Positions 17,487 through 24,834 of a stretch of 64,000 bases of DNA are shown one piece after another. Origin of the DNA: Planobispora rosea (GTDB taxonomy: Bacteria; Actinomycetota; Actinomycetes; Streptosporangiales; Streptosporangiaceae); NCBI RefSeq assembly GCF_014648175.1, contig NZ_BMQP01000041.1, positions 1 to 64,000 on the forward strand, written 5' to 3'. The notes under the pieces are model-generated. The model was not told where the DNA came from, ran no database searches, and saw nothing but the letters and a program-made list of their open reading frames with translations. The first letter of the stretch is position 1. The number at the start of each line of letters is the position of its first letter. Position numbers and translations under genes: made by a program.

Positions 17487-18443
17487 ATGCGATCCCTCGC
17501 CGTCCCGGCCGCCGTCCTCCTGGCCCTGGCCGCCGCTCCCGCGACGGCCGCGGCCTCTTCCGGCGGGGCCGGGGCCCCGTCCGCGGGGTCCGCGGACGGT
17601 CCCGGCAGGCCCGAGGTCCCGCCCGGGACGGCCGCCGGATACGTGGTCTTCGACCGGCAGGCGGGCAGGATCGTCGCGCACCGGTCGGCGCACCGGAAGT
17701 TCAGGTCCGCCTCGGTGGTGAAGATCCTGATCGCGATCGACTACCTGGAGTCCCACCCGAGCGTGCCCCGGCGGGACCAGGCACTGCTCCGGACCATGTT
17801 GCGGGTCAGCGACGACGCCGCCGCCACGGCGTTCTGGAACCGGGGCGGCCGGGGCAGGATCATCACACGCACGGCCCGGAAGCTGGGCCTGACCGACCCC
17901 GCTCCCCCGCCCGCCGACCTGCCCGGATTCTGGGGCTACACCTCGCTCAGCGCGCTGGACGTCGTCAGGACCTACCGCTACCTGCTCGACCGCGCCGACC
18001 GGAGGGTCGGCGACCTCATCCTCGGTCACCTGCGCAAGGCCGGGCGGTGCGGCTCCGACGGCTTCGACCAGTTCTTCGGGATCCCGCGCGGGGTGCCCGG
18101 CCCGTGGGCGGTCAAGCAGGGCTGGTCCGGGTACGGTTCCACGCCCCCGGTCCGCTGCGTCCGCGGGGCCGCCGCGTCGGGCACGACGACCGGGAGCACG
18201 ACCGCGGCGACCACCGTGAGCACGGCGCGCGCCGGTACGGGAGCCGGCGGCCTCTCCGCCGCCGGGACGGGTCCGGTCCCCGATCTGGACCGTCCGGTGC
18301 TGCACACCACCGGCCTCGTCGGCCCGGGAGAACGATGGATCATGGTGCTGCTCACCGCCCATCCCGCGGGGACCGGCTGGCGGCGTTCCACCGACCGGAC
18401 GACCAGGCTCGCCAGGGAGCTCTACCGCGGCGTCGCCTCCTGA
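17487..18443 (+). CDS. Secreted serine hydrolase, class A beta-lactamase fold
   Basis: 318 residues with a signal peptide (to about residue 25). It shows the SxxK motif as Ser76-V-V-Lys79, an SDN-like motif as Ser108-D-D, and a KTG-like motif as Lys210-Q-G. The classical Glu166 omega-loop motif is not obvious, so beta-lactamase activity is doubtful; similar actinomycete proteins are annotated simply as serine hydrolases. A Thr/Ala/Gly-rich low-complexity insert follows the KQG motif (about 225-265). ATG 17487 directly follows an in-frame GTG (17484). Confidence 0.8.
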   Translation: MRSLAVPAAVLLALAAAPATAAASSGGAGAPSAGSADGPGRPEVPPGTAAGYVVFDRQAGRIVAHRSAHRKFRSASVVKILIAIDYLESHPSVPRRDQALLRTMLRVSDDAAATAFWNRGGRGRIITRTARKLGLTDPAPPPADLPGFWGYTSLSALDVVRTYRYLLDRADRRVGDLILGHLRKAGRCGSDGFDQFFGIPRGVPGPWAVKQGWSGYGSTPPVRCVRGAAASGTTTGSTTAATTVSTARAGTGAGGLSAAGTGPVPDLDRPVLHTTGLVGPGERWIMVLLTAHPAGTGWRRSTDRTTRLARELYRGVAS

Positions 18444-18474
18444 CCCGATGCGCCCCGGCTCCGCGGCCGCCGAC

Positions 18475-18882
18475 TCAGTCGATGACCGCGGTGGCCTCGA
18501 CCTCGACCAGCAGATCGGGTTCGCCCAGCGCCGCGACGCCCAGCAGTGTGATCGGCTTGACCGGGTCGGCCCCCAGCTTCGCGGCAGCCCGGGCGACGCC
18601 CTCTCCCAGCAGCGGCATCTTGTCGGGTGTCCAGTCGACGACGTAGACGGTCAGCTTGGCCACGTCGTCGAAGGATCCGCCGGCCGCGGCCAGGGCGGTG
18701 CCGATGTTGAGATAGGCCTGCTCGACCTGGGCGGCCAGATCTCCTTCGCCGACGCGCCGGCCCTCGGCGTCGCGGGCCACCTGACCTGCCAGGAACACCA
18801 GTTTCGACCCGGTGGCGATCGACATCTGGCGGTAGACCTCGGGTTTCGGCAGTCCGTCGGGGTTGAGCAGTGTCACGGTCAT
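18475..18882 (-). CDS. RidA family protein
   Basis: 135-residue member of the RidA/YjgF/Rid family, trimeric deaminases of reactive enamine/imine intermediates. The family pattern is visible: LVFLAGQVARDAEGRRVGEGDLAAQVEQAYLNIG, then KLTVYVVDWTPDK and EPDLLVEVEATAVID. The arginine needed for imine hydrolysis in archetypal RidA (near residue 105) is replaced around PVKPITLLGVAAL, so this is probably one of the Rid1-7 subfamilies of unknown substrate. AAGGAG lies six bases before the ATG. Divergent from a TetR gene with a palindrome in between. Confidence 0.88.
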   Translation of the reverse strand: MTVTLLNPDGLPKPEVYRQMSIATGSKLVFLAGQVARDAEGRRVGEGDLAAQVEQAYLNIGTALAAAGGSFDDVAKLTVYVVDWTPDKMPLLGEGVARAAAKLGADPVKPITLLGVAALGEPDLLVEVEATAVID

Positions 18883-18926
18883 GTCCGCTCCTTGAGTCGG
18901 CGCAGGCGGTTCGGCATACGTCGAAA

Positions 18927-18943
18927 ACATAGCAGCGTTATGT
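18927..18943. promoter_or_regulatory. Palindromic operator in RidA/TetR intergenic region
   Basis: Inverted repeat ACATAgCagcGtTATGT (17 bp, five-base outer arms plus matching inner C/G). It lies between the divergent starts at 18882 and 18955. A TATTGT -10 element at 18943-18948 ends 7 bp before the TetR ATG, predicting a leaderless TetR mRNA overlapped by the operator. Confidence 0.5.
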
Positions 18944-18954
18944 ATTGTGGTGCC

Positions 18955-19620
18955 ATGGTGAGAGTGAAGGACCCGGCGGTCCGCTCCCTGCTGATCGACC
19001 GGGCCGCACAACTGCTCGCCGCCCGGCAGCCGGTCACACTCCGCTCGCTGGTGGCCGGGACCGGCGTCTCGACCATGGCCGTCTACACCTACTTCGACGG
19101 CATGGACGGCCTGTGGAGCGCCGTGCGGCAGGAAGGGTTCACCCGTCTGGAGGCCCGGCTCGCCGCGGTCGCGCCGTCGGCGGATCCGGTACGGGACCTG
19201 GCCGCCCTCGGCGCCGCCTACCTGTCCAACGCCATGGCCGGCCCCGACCTCTACCGGGTCATGTTCGACGCCGCATTCGAGCTGGAGGACGCCGCGGCCG
19301 CGGACGGCACGCTGCACCATCTGGTCCGCGGCGTCGAACGGGCCGCGGCCGCCGGTCGTCTCCGCGACGACGTCGACCCGCTGGAGCTCGCCACGCAGAG
19401 CTGGACCGTCGGCCACGGGCTCGCGTCGCTGGTCGCGACCGGCCCTCTGCCCCGACAGGCGCTCGCCCACGGCGTGCCGCTGCTGACCGCCCTGTTCACC
19501 GGCGCGGGCGACGACCCCGGACGGTGCCGCCGGTCAGTCGAGCGCGGCTGGCGCCCTCTGACGTCCGGGCGCCGTTCCGCGTCCTGCGGTACGGCACCCG
19601 CGGACGTCCCGCCCGGATGA
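18955..19620 (+). CDS. TetR-family transcriptional regulator
   Basis: 221 residues. The helix-turn-helix occupies residues 10-55 (LIDRAAQLLAARQPVTLRSLVAGTGVSTMAVYTYFDGMDGLWSAVRQEG), followed by a TetR_C-type ligand domain. The last 35 residues are a basic, Pro/Ser-rich tail without structure. ATG at 18955 or GTG at 18958 both fit. Likely represses itself and the divergent RidA gene (inference). Confidence 0.87.
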   Translation: MVRVKDPAVRSLLIDRAAQLLAARQPVTLRSLVAGTGVSTMAVYTYFDGMDGLWSAVRQEGFTRLEARLAAVAPSADPVRDLAALGAAYLSNAMAGPDLYRVMFDAAFELEDAAAADGTLHHLVRGVERAAAAGRLRDDVDPLELATQSWTVGHGLASLVATGPLPRQALAHGVPLLTALFTGAGDDPGRCRRSVERGWRPLTSGRRSASCGTAPADVPPG

Positions 19621-19702
19621 CGACGGCTCACCCGTACGGGGGCACGACCACGACCGGGGCCGGCATCGCCGGTGCGGCGGCCGTCAGGGAAGGGGGCAGC
19701 CG

Positions 19703-20065
19703 TCAGGGAAGGGGGCGGCGACCGGCGAAACCGAGTTCGTCGCGGTGGTACCAGCCCAGCTCGCGGTCCCCTTCGAGCCAGCACAGCCGCACGGAGATCC
19801 CGTCGAGCACCGAGGGGAAGTCGACCAGCAGCGGCGCGATCCCCTTGACCTCGATGCCGTGCGCGCTGAACCAGCCGAGGATCTCGTCCAGGCGCGCCTC
19901 CAGCGCCTTGACCTCCGGCAGCCCGCCCCGCTCCGACTCTCCCCGGTCCCTGAGGTCCTGGGCGAGCTCCGCCAGATCACCGCGCATGCGCACGAACTCG
20001 TCGGCCCGTTCCCGCACGGCGGGCATCATCGCCCGCGCCTCCTCGACGGTGAAGATCCTGTCCAC
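19703..20065 (-). CDS. DUF2203 family protein
   Basis: 120 residues matching the DUF2203 pattern: VDRIFTVEEARAMMPAVRERADEFVRMRGDLAEL at the N terminus, then KGIAPLLVDFPSVLDGISVRLCWLEGDRELGWYHRDELGFAGR at the C terminus. Function unknown; the family is cytoplasmic and often monocistronic. The GTG at 20065 is chosen because homologues begin just before the FTVEEAR motif; longer versions up to 20170 are possible. Confidence 0.8.
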   Translation of the reverse strand: MDRIFTVEEARAMMPAVRERADEFVRMRGDLAELAQDLRDRGESERGGLPEVKALEARLDEILGWFSAHGIEVKGIAPLLVDFPSVLDGISVRLCWLEGDRELGWYHRDELGFAGRRPLP

Positions 20066-20136
20066 CCCTGCACCGTAGCGCCTGGACGCACCGGGCCGGA
20101 GGTCCCCCCACCACCGCTCCGCGTACTTCATGGTTC

Positions 20137-20176
20137 GGTGGATTCCATAGAATCCACCGAAAGTGGACACTTTCGG
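20137..20176. promoter_or_regulatory. Two adjacent perfect inverted repeats
   Basis: GGTGGATTC-CATA-GAATCCACC (20137-20158, 9-bp arms) overlaps by two bases CCGAAAGT-GGAC-ACTTTCGG (20157-20176, 8-bp arms). They lie in the 213-bp gap between the DUF2203 gene and the STAS gene. Either a double operator or, on transcription, two consecutive hairpins. Confidence 0.55.
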
Positions 20177-20278
20177 TCGTTCCCTCGAATCTCATCACCC
20201 CCCGGGGCGTTACCGGGTCCGCAGACCTGGTAGGACAGAGGCAGCCCGCCCTGCCACCCGCGGGCGGAGGAGTATGGA

Positions 20279-20626
20279 ATGCCCCTTTTCACCGTCTCAT
20301 CAGACGTGTACGACTCAGTGCTCGTCGTCCATGCCGACGGCGAACTCGACTACGGCCACGCCCCCGTTTTCCGCAGTGAGATGACCAGGGTCTGGGAGGC
20401 CGGGACCCCCGCGCTGGTCGTCATCGACGTCGCCGGGCTCACCTTCTGCGACTCCGCGGGGGTCGCGGAGCTCATCTGGAGCCTCCAGCGCAGCCGCGCC
20501 CTGAACACCAGGCTCGTCCTGGCCGGCGTGCACGGCACCCTGGAGCGGATCCTGGCCATCACCGGCCTGCGCTCGGCCTTCGAGGTCTCCCCGACCGTTG
20601 AGGAGGCCGTCCAGGGGACCTCCTAG
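20279..20626 (+). CDS. STAS-domain anti-sigma factor antagonist
   Basis: 115-residue single STAS domain. The phosphorylation site motif is DVAGLTFCDSAGVAEL with Ser59 as the predicted phospho-acceptor of a partner anti-sigma kinase (SpoIIAA/RsbV type). No kinase or sigma factor gene is adjacent. Good ribosome-binding site GGAGGAG eight bases before the ATG. The partner is unknown; in actinomycetes such orphan STAS proteins are numerous. Confidence 0.92.
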   Translation: MPLFTVSSDVYDSVLVVHADGELDYGHAPVFRSEMTRVWEAGTPALVVIDVAGLTFCDSAGVAELIWSLQRSRALNTRLVLAGVHGTLERILAITGLRSAFEVSPTVEEAVQGTS

Positions 20627-20705
20627 CGGACCCGCTCGCCGAGCCGCCGGGCCCGCTCACGGTGGCGGACGGGAACGGCGGCCCGGCGTGACCGGGGACG
20701 GCGGT

Positions 20706-20942
20706 TCAGCTCTTCCGCTCGACCTTCTCCGCCCCGATCACGCGCGGCGCGTCCACGATCACGTCGGAGAAGATGTCGACGAGCAGGGCGATGACCCCAC
20801 CCACCGCGATGACGCCCACGCCCGCCCAGACCAGCGGCCAGTTCGGACCGAGGCACAGCGCCACGCCGCCGAGTGTGAATCCCGCCAGGATGACGACCAC
20901 CGCGAGCCAGGACTTGGGGCTCCCTGCGTGACTTCCGGCCAT
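20706..20942 (-). CDS. HGxxPAAW-family small membrane protein
   Basis: 78-residue protein with two transmembrane helices (about 14-30 and 37-56). The N terminus HAGSPKSW corresponds to the HGxxPAAW motif of a small actinobacterial membrane family that is often found near cytochrome oxidase or tryptophan biosynthesis genes; neither is nearby here. Function unknown. The start has GGGAGA upstream (reading on the minus strand). Confidence 0.8.
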   Translation of the reverse strand: MAGSHAGSPKSWLAVVVILAGFTLGGVALCLGPNWPLVWAGVGVIAVGGVIALLVDIFSDVIVDAPRVIGAEKVERKS

Positions 20943-20970
20943 GACGTCTCCCTGTTCCTCTCAATATGGA

Positions 20971-21244
20971 TCATCTATTCGCGTTGTTCGCGGCGGCGAT
21001 CACGCGGGTCAGCGTCTGGCGGAGGCCTTGCGGTTCGGCAAGTTCCATGTGCAGCCGCCCCACGATCGTAGGCGGTGCCCACCTCGCCCCGCTCCGCAGG
21101 TCCGTCCTTACGGGGCGAGGGCGCCGGGCGGCGCCGGGCGGCGCCGGCCGGTTCCCGCCGCATGAGCAGCGGGGAGAGCGTACCCGAATCGAGGATGGGC
21201 AATCCGCCGGACGTGCCGGTCGGGAGCACTCCGACATGTCTCAT
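20971..21244 (-). pseudogene. Possible frameshifted relic of a small protein
   Basis: On the minus strand an ATG at 21244 opens MRHVGVLPTGTSGGLPILDSGTLSPLLMRREP; after a GGCGCC-rich slippery stretch (about 21120-21150) the protein-like sequence continues in another frame as RTDLRSGARWAPPTIVGRLHMELAEPQGLRQTLTRVIAAANNANR to a stop at 20971. Both halves look like coding sequence but neither frame is open throughout. This is the only content I see in the 394-bp gap 20943-21335 apart from the promoter at 21246-21273. Confidence 0.25.
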
Positions 21245-21245
21245 A

Positions 21246-21273
21246 TTTACATAAATTTCCGACACAGTAGGAT
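21246..21273 (+). promoter_or_regulatory. Sigma-70-like promoter
   Basis: TTTACA (21246-21251), a 16-bp spacer, and TAGGAT (21268-21273) form one of the best consensus promoters of the window, in an AT-rich patch 60 bp before the small membrane protein gene at 21336. Confidence 0.55.
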
Positions 21274-21335
21274 TTTCTGGGTACAAACCGCTGTTATCCC
21301 AATAGTCCAGAACAATTCTCCGGTCGAGGAGCCCC

Positions 21336-21518
21336 ATGTTCCACAGCAAGTCCATCGAGGAGCGGATCGCCGAGCGGCAGGCCGGGCGCGGTCCCCTCAA
21401 GGAGGGCGAGCACTTCGAGCACGGGCCGGCCAAGTTCCTGTTCATCTTCATCATCGGCTTCGTCGTCGTGGGCCACATCGCCGGCCTGCTTTTCCTGATG
21501 GCCCTGGGCCTCCACTGA
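21336..21518 (+). CDS. Small membrane protein, 60 residues
   Basis: Charged N-terminal half (MFHSKSIEERIAERQAGRGPLKEGEHFEHGP) followed by one transmembrane helix (about 33-56, FLFIFIIGFVVVGHIAGLLFL). Strong Shine-Dalgarno GAGGAG before the ATG and a consensus promoter upstream support expression. No known family recognised. Confidence 0.65.
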   Translation: MFHSKSIEERIAERQAGRGPLKEGEHFEHGPAKFLFIFIIGFVVVGHIAGLLFLMALGLH

Positions 21519-21621
21519 GCCCCGGCCGGATCGGCCTCGCGTCCGGAACGAGATTTCGGACATGAGAGGATGATGATCCGGTTGGCCGGAGTTGGACTAC
21601 CCGTCCGGATCAGGAGGTCAC

Positions 21622-21813
21622 ATGGCTGATGTCACGCCGGAGCCCGAGGGCGCCGAGGACGAGCTGAAGCGCAAGTTCCGTGAGGCTCTCGAGCGCAAGA
21701 AGCTCGCCCAGACGGAGGCGAACGCGGGCGGGCGGGGGAAGAACGCCTCGAAGATCCACAGCGCCCACGGCCCTGTCGGGGGCAAGCGTTCCTTCCGCCG
21801 CAAGAGCGGCTGA
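21622..21813 (+). CDS. DUF5302 family protein
   Basis: 63-residue highly charged protein with the DUF5302 pattern: an acidic start, then DELKRKFREALERKK, then a Gly/Lys-rich tail ending GKRSFRRKSG. Function unknown; conserved and small in actinobacteria. AGGAGG lies five bases before the ATG at 21622. A long hairpin follows. Confidence 0.85.
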   Translation: MADVTPEPEGAEDELKRKFREALERKKLAQTEANAGGRGKNASKIHSAHGPVGGKRSFRRKSG

Positions 21814-21820
21814 GAGCATC

Positions 21821-21864
21821 CGGGAGGCCACGCGCGACGGCGGGCCGGCGGGCGTGGCCTCCCG
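21821..21864. terminator. Terminator between convergent genes
   Basis: 13-bp perfect inverted repeat (21821-21833 and 21852-21864, arm CGGGAGGCCACGC) with an 18-nt GC-rich loop, 8 bp after the DUF5302 stop and before the convergent flavoprotein gene. Confidence 0.65.
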
Positions 21865-21928
21865 GTCCGTCCCGTCCCGGACCCGTCTGCCCGTCTTCCC
21901 GGCGGCCACCACCCCGTCCCGCCGGCGC

Positions 21929-22831
21929 CTACCGGCTCGTCTCGTCGGTGACGATCTGGAATGCGGCGGCGGATCCGGCGGCCACCGACTCGGCGGCGCT
22001 CTGCTCCTCGGTGGTGAGGTCCCCGGCGGCGTAGACGCCGGGGACGCTGGTGCGGTGGTACTCGTCCACCTTGACGTAGCAGTCGCCGTTCAGCGCCAGG
22101 CCCAGGCACTTCGCCAGCCGGGCGACCAGGGGGACCGGCCGCTGGTCGGGCTGCCAGAACAGGGTCTGGCGGGCGATGACCCGGCCGTCGTCCAGTTCGA
22201 CCGCGCGCAGATCCCCGTCGGTGTGGTGCAGCCTGCGGATCTCGCCCTCGATCACTTCCGCCCCGTCGTCCCCGTCCGGCACGCCACCCGCCGGTCCCGC
22301 CTCACCGGTGAAGACGATCACGTTGTCGCTCCAGGCGGCGAATCCGGTGGCCGATTTCCGTGCGAACTCCGGGTCCGAGGTGACCACGCCCCAGGCGCGG
22401 TCACGGTTCTCCCAGCCCGCGCAGAGCGGGCAGTGCACGACCGTCCTGCCCCAGCACTCGCCGAACCCCTCCACCTCCGGGTGGACGTCGACCACTCCGG
22501 TGGCGAGCAGCACCCGCCGGGCCCAGACCCTGGCCCCGCTCTCGGCGGTCACGTCGAAGCCGCCCTCCGCGGCGTGCGCCACGTCGACGACGCCCTCCTC
22601 GCGCAGTTCCGCCATGCCGTAGGCGTCCAGGTCGGCCCAGGCGCGGCGGCGGTACTCGGCATGGCTCACCCCGTCCAGGCCGACGATGCCGTGGACTCCG
22701 TGGGAGGCGGCGTTGCGCGGCGGCCCCCCCGAGTCGAACACCACCGTGCGCCGCATGGACCGGCTGAGCGTCATGGCCGCGGTCAGCCCGGCCGGACCGC
22801 CCCCGATGATCGCGACATCGTAATGCTGCAT
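21929..22831 (-). CDS. Thioredoxin reductase-like FAD/NAD(P)-dependent oxidoreductase
   Basis: 300-residue two-domain flavoprotein. FAD-binding GxGxxG as DVAIIGGGPAGLTAAMTLSRS (5-25); redox-active CxxC as Cys134-Pro-Leu-Cys137; C-terminal FAD motif VPGVYAAGDLT. The glycine-rich NADPH motif expected between them is poorly conserved (around residues 145-180), as in the thioredoxin-reductase-like enzymes of natural-product and bacillithiol-type pathways. No thioredoxin gene adjoins it. Start at ATG 22831. Confidence 0.87.
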   Translation of the reverse strand: MQHYDVAIIGGGPAGLTAAMTLSRSMRRTVVFDSGGPPRNAASHGVHGIVGLDGVSHAEYRRRAWADLDAYGMAELREEGVVDVAHAAEGGFDVTAESGARVWARRVLLATGVVDVHPEVEGFGECWGRTVVHCPLCAGWENRDRAWGVVTSDPEFARKSATGFAAWSDNVIVFTGEAGPAGGVPDGDDGAEVIEGEIRRLHHTDGDLRAVELDDGRVIARQTLFWQPDQRPVPLVARLAKCLGLALNGDCYVKVDEYHRTSVPGVYAAGDLTTEEQSAAESVAAGSAAAFQIVTDETSR

Positions 22832-22888
22832 GGTGGCTGTCTGCCCCGCAGCGGGCGGCCGTCACCCGGACCCTTCGGTAACAATTTT

Positions 22889-22901
22889 TGAGCACTGCTC
22901 A
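22889..22901. promoter_or_regulatory. Perfect 13-bp palindrome in divergent promoter
   Basis: TGAGCA-C-TGCTCA in an AT-rich patch between the divergent flavoprotein (start 22831) and dipeptidase (start 22975) genes. No regulator gene is adjacent; a shared operator is likely. Confidence 0.45.
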
Positions 22902-22974
22902 TATTTATCTTGACCGGGGAGTTGACACGGCAGACCATGAGGCACCCGCTTCTCCGCGTACGCAGAGGTGCCCC

Positions 22975-24603
22975 ATGGTCAAAATCCCCAGACCCAGATC
23001 CCTCGCCGTCGTGTTATCTCTCATCGGGGTCCTGACTATGGCGGCCACGGCCGCCATCGCCGCCCCGGCCCCTCCCGGCCCGGAGGTCGGCGCCGTCGGG
23101 GAGCCGCCGGGGAGCGCCGCCCCGGTCCGGGGGTTCGTCGACGGGCACTCCCACCTCATGTCGTACGAGGCGTTCGGCGGCATGCTGCTGTGCGGCAAGC
23201 CGTTCGACCCCGACGGCATCGAGCACGCCCTGACGGACTGCCCCGACCACTTCCCGAACGGCGAGGCGGCCTGGTTCGAGAACTTCACCCGGACCGGCTC
23301 CCCCGTCGGCACCCACGACCCGGTCGGCTGGCCGACCTTCCGCAGTTGGCCCGCCCACGACTCGCTCACCCACCAGCAGGCCTACCACAGCTGGGTCGAG
23401 CGGGCCTGGCGCGGCGGCCTGCGCGTCCTGGTCAACCACCTGGTCGCCAACCGGCAGCTGTGCGCGATCTACCCGCTCAAGCGCAACTCCTGCGACGAGA
23501 TGGCCTCGCTGCGCCTCCAGGCGCAGCGCACCTTCGAGCTCCAGGACTTCATCGACGCCCAGGCGGGCGGCCCGGGGCGGGGCTGGTTCCGCGTCGTCCG
23601 CTCCCCCGCCGAGGCGCGGCAGGTGATCGCCGGCGGCAAGCTCGCGGTGATCCTCGGCGTGGAGACCTCCGAGCCGTTCGGTTGCCGCCAGACGCTGGGC
23701 GTCCCGCACTGCACCAGGGCGCAGATCGACCGGGGCCTGGACGAGATGTACGCCCTCGGCGTGCGCAGCATGTTCGTCTGCCACAAGTACGACAACGCGC
23801 TGTGCGGGGTGCGCTTCGACTCCGGCACCCAGGGCGTCATCGTCAACCTCGGAAACTTCCTGTCCACCGGAAGGTTCTGGACCGCCCGCACCTGCACCGG
23901 GCCCGAGCACGACAACACGATCGAGAAGGCCGGGGCGATCCCTCCCCCGCTCGACCGGCTGCTCCCCCGGGGCGTCGGACTGCCGCTGTATCCCCCCGCC
24001 CCGCACTGCAACACCAGAGGGCTGACCGGCCTGGGCGAGCACATGATCAGAGGCATGATGGCGCGCGGCATGATCGTCGAGATCGACCACATGAGCGTCA
24101 AGGCCGCCGACCAGGCCCTCGACCTGCTGGAGGCCGAGGGGTACGCCGGGGTGGTCTCCTCGCACAGCTGGACCGACCCGCGCTACCTCAGCCGGATCTA
24201 CCGGCTGGGCGGCATGGTCACCGCCTACGGCCACCAGGCCGAGGAGTTCGCCGCCACCTGGCGGGAGAGCCGGCCGCTGCGGGCGGAGCTCGGGCGCCCC
24301 GGGTACGGCTACGGCCTGGACGCCAACGGCCTGGGCGCGCTGCCCTCGCCCCGCCCCGGCAACGCCTCCAACCCGGTGACCTACCCCTTCACCTCCTTCG
24401 ACGGCGCGGTCACGCTCGACCGGCAGCGCACCGGGGAGCGGGTCTGGGACGTCAACGTCGACGGGGTCGCCCACTACGGCCTGGTCCCCGACTGGATCGA
24501 GGACATGCGGCTGGTCGCGGGGGACGAGCTCGTCCAGGACATGGCCGCCGGAGCCGAGGCCTACCTGCGCACCTGGGAGGCCGCGGCCTCACGGGCCCCG
24601 TGA
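22975..24603 (+). CDS. Exported membrane-dipeptidase-like (M19) hydrolase
   Basis: 542 residues with a signal peptide (about 1-30). It belongs to the metal-dependent TIM-barrel hydrolases near peptidase M19: DGHSHLM (about 56-62) gives the first metal ligands, EIDHMSVKAADQALDLLE the middle ligand region and VVSSHSWTD the later histidine. It is longer than renal-dipeptidase-type enzymes (about 350-400), with cysteine-containing insertions (for example CHKYDNALCGV) suitable for an extracytoplasmic protein. Substrate unknown. Start at 22975 chosen for AGAGG upstream and the intact signal sequence. Confidence 0.82.
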   Translation: MVKIPRPRSLAVVLSLIGVLTMAATAAIAAPAPPGPEVGAVGEPPGSAAPVRGFVDGHSHLMSYEAFGGMLLCGKPFDPDGIEHALTDCPDHFPNGEAAWFENFTRTGSPVGTHDPVGWPTFRSWPAHDSLTHQQAYHSWVERAWRGGLRVLVNHLVANRQLCAIYPLKRNSCDEMASLRLQAQRTFELQDFIDAQAGGPGRGWFRVVRSPAEARQVIAGGKLAVILGVETSEPFGCRQTLGVPHCTRAQIDRGLDEMYALGVRSMFVCHKYDNALCGVRFDSGTQGVIVNLGNFLSTGRFWTARTCTGPEHDNTIEKAGAIPPPLDRLLPRGVGLPLYPPAPHCNTRGLTGLGEHMIRGMMARGMIVEIDHMSVKAADQALDLLEAEGYAGVVSSHSWTDPRYLSRIYRLGGMVTAYGHQAEEFAATWRESRPLRAELGRPGYGYGLDANGLGALPSPRPGNASNPVTYPFTSFDGAVTLDRQRTGERVWDVNVDGVAHYGLVPDWIEDMRLVAGDELVQDMAAGAEAYLRTWEAAASRAP

Positions 24604-24686
24604 CGCGGCCCCACCGACCCCGCGGGGAGAGCCCCGGCGGGAAGGCGCCGGAAGGAAAGCACTGGCGCCGTCTCCGGGCGGTCGGA

Positions 24687-24692
24687 TACCCT
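24687..24692 (+). promoter_or_regulatory. -10 element of leaderless leader-peptide transcript
   Basis: TACCCT (TAnnnT class) ends seven bases before the A of the leader-peptide ATG at 24699, the usual distance to a transcription start. This predicts a leaderless mRNA whose first codon is the leader-peptide start; no Shine-Dalgarno sequence is needed or seen. Confidence 0.45.
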
Positions 24693-24698
24693 CACCGC

Positions 24699-24749
24699 AT
24701 GAAGCGCGCCCACGTGACGACGACGCCGGAGACCGTCCCGGCGCGCTGA
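24699..24749 (+). CDS. Threonine-rich leader peptide of a tRNA synthetase gene
   Basis: 16-codon reading frame MKRAHVTTTPETVPAR followed by TGA. Three consecutive threonine codons (ACG ACG ACG, 24717-24725) and a fourth (24732-24734) precede a 14-bp GC-rich hairpin and a threonyl-tRNA synthetase gene. This is the architecture of ribosome-mediated transcription attenuation: shortage of charged Thr-tRNA would stall the ribosome on the ACG run and prevent the hairpin from ending transcription. The leader RNA also has a CGCCGG/CCGGCG stem overlapping the last Thr codon of the run, a candidate pause hairpin. The arrangement is seen directly; the mechanism is inferred. Confidence 0.65.
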   Translation: MKRAHVTTTPETVPAR

Positions 24750-24762
24750 CATCTGTCGTGAA

Positions 24763-24798
24763 ACGAAGCCCCGGGCGAGCGCCCGGGGCTTCGTCGTT
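24763..24798 (+). terminator. Attenuator hairpin upstream of thrS-like gene
   Basis: Perfect 14-bp stem (ACGAAGCCCCGGGC at 24763-24776 with its complement at 24781-24794) and a GAGC tetraloop, starting 14 nt after the leader-peptide stop and ending 37 bp before the synthetase start. The 3' tail (CGTT) is only weakly T-rich. Five bases of the left arm (CCGGG) can pair with CCCGG inside the leader peptide, a possible but short antiterminator. Confidence 0.65.
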
Positions 24799-24834
24799 GG
24801 TCGCTCGCCTCCCGTCCGAAGCGAGGAGACCGCC

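Noticed and set aside
17487..18443. True class A beta-lactamase
   Set aside because: SDN and KTG boxes are altered and no Glu166 motif is evident; only the fold is supported.
24763..24798. T-box or other riboswitch for the ThrRS-like gene
   Set aside because: No specifier loop, T-box sequence or long leader is seen; the short Thr-rich leader peptide explains the hairpin better.
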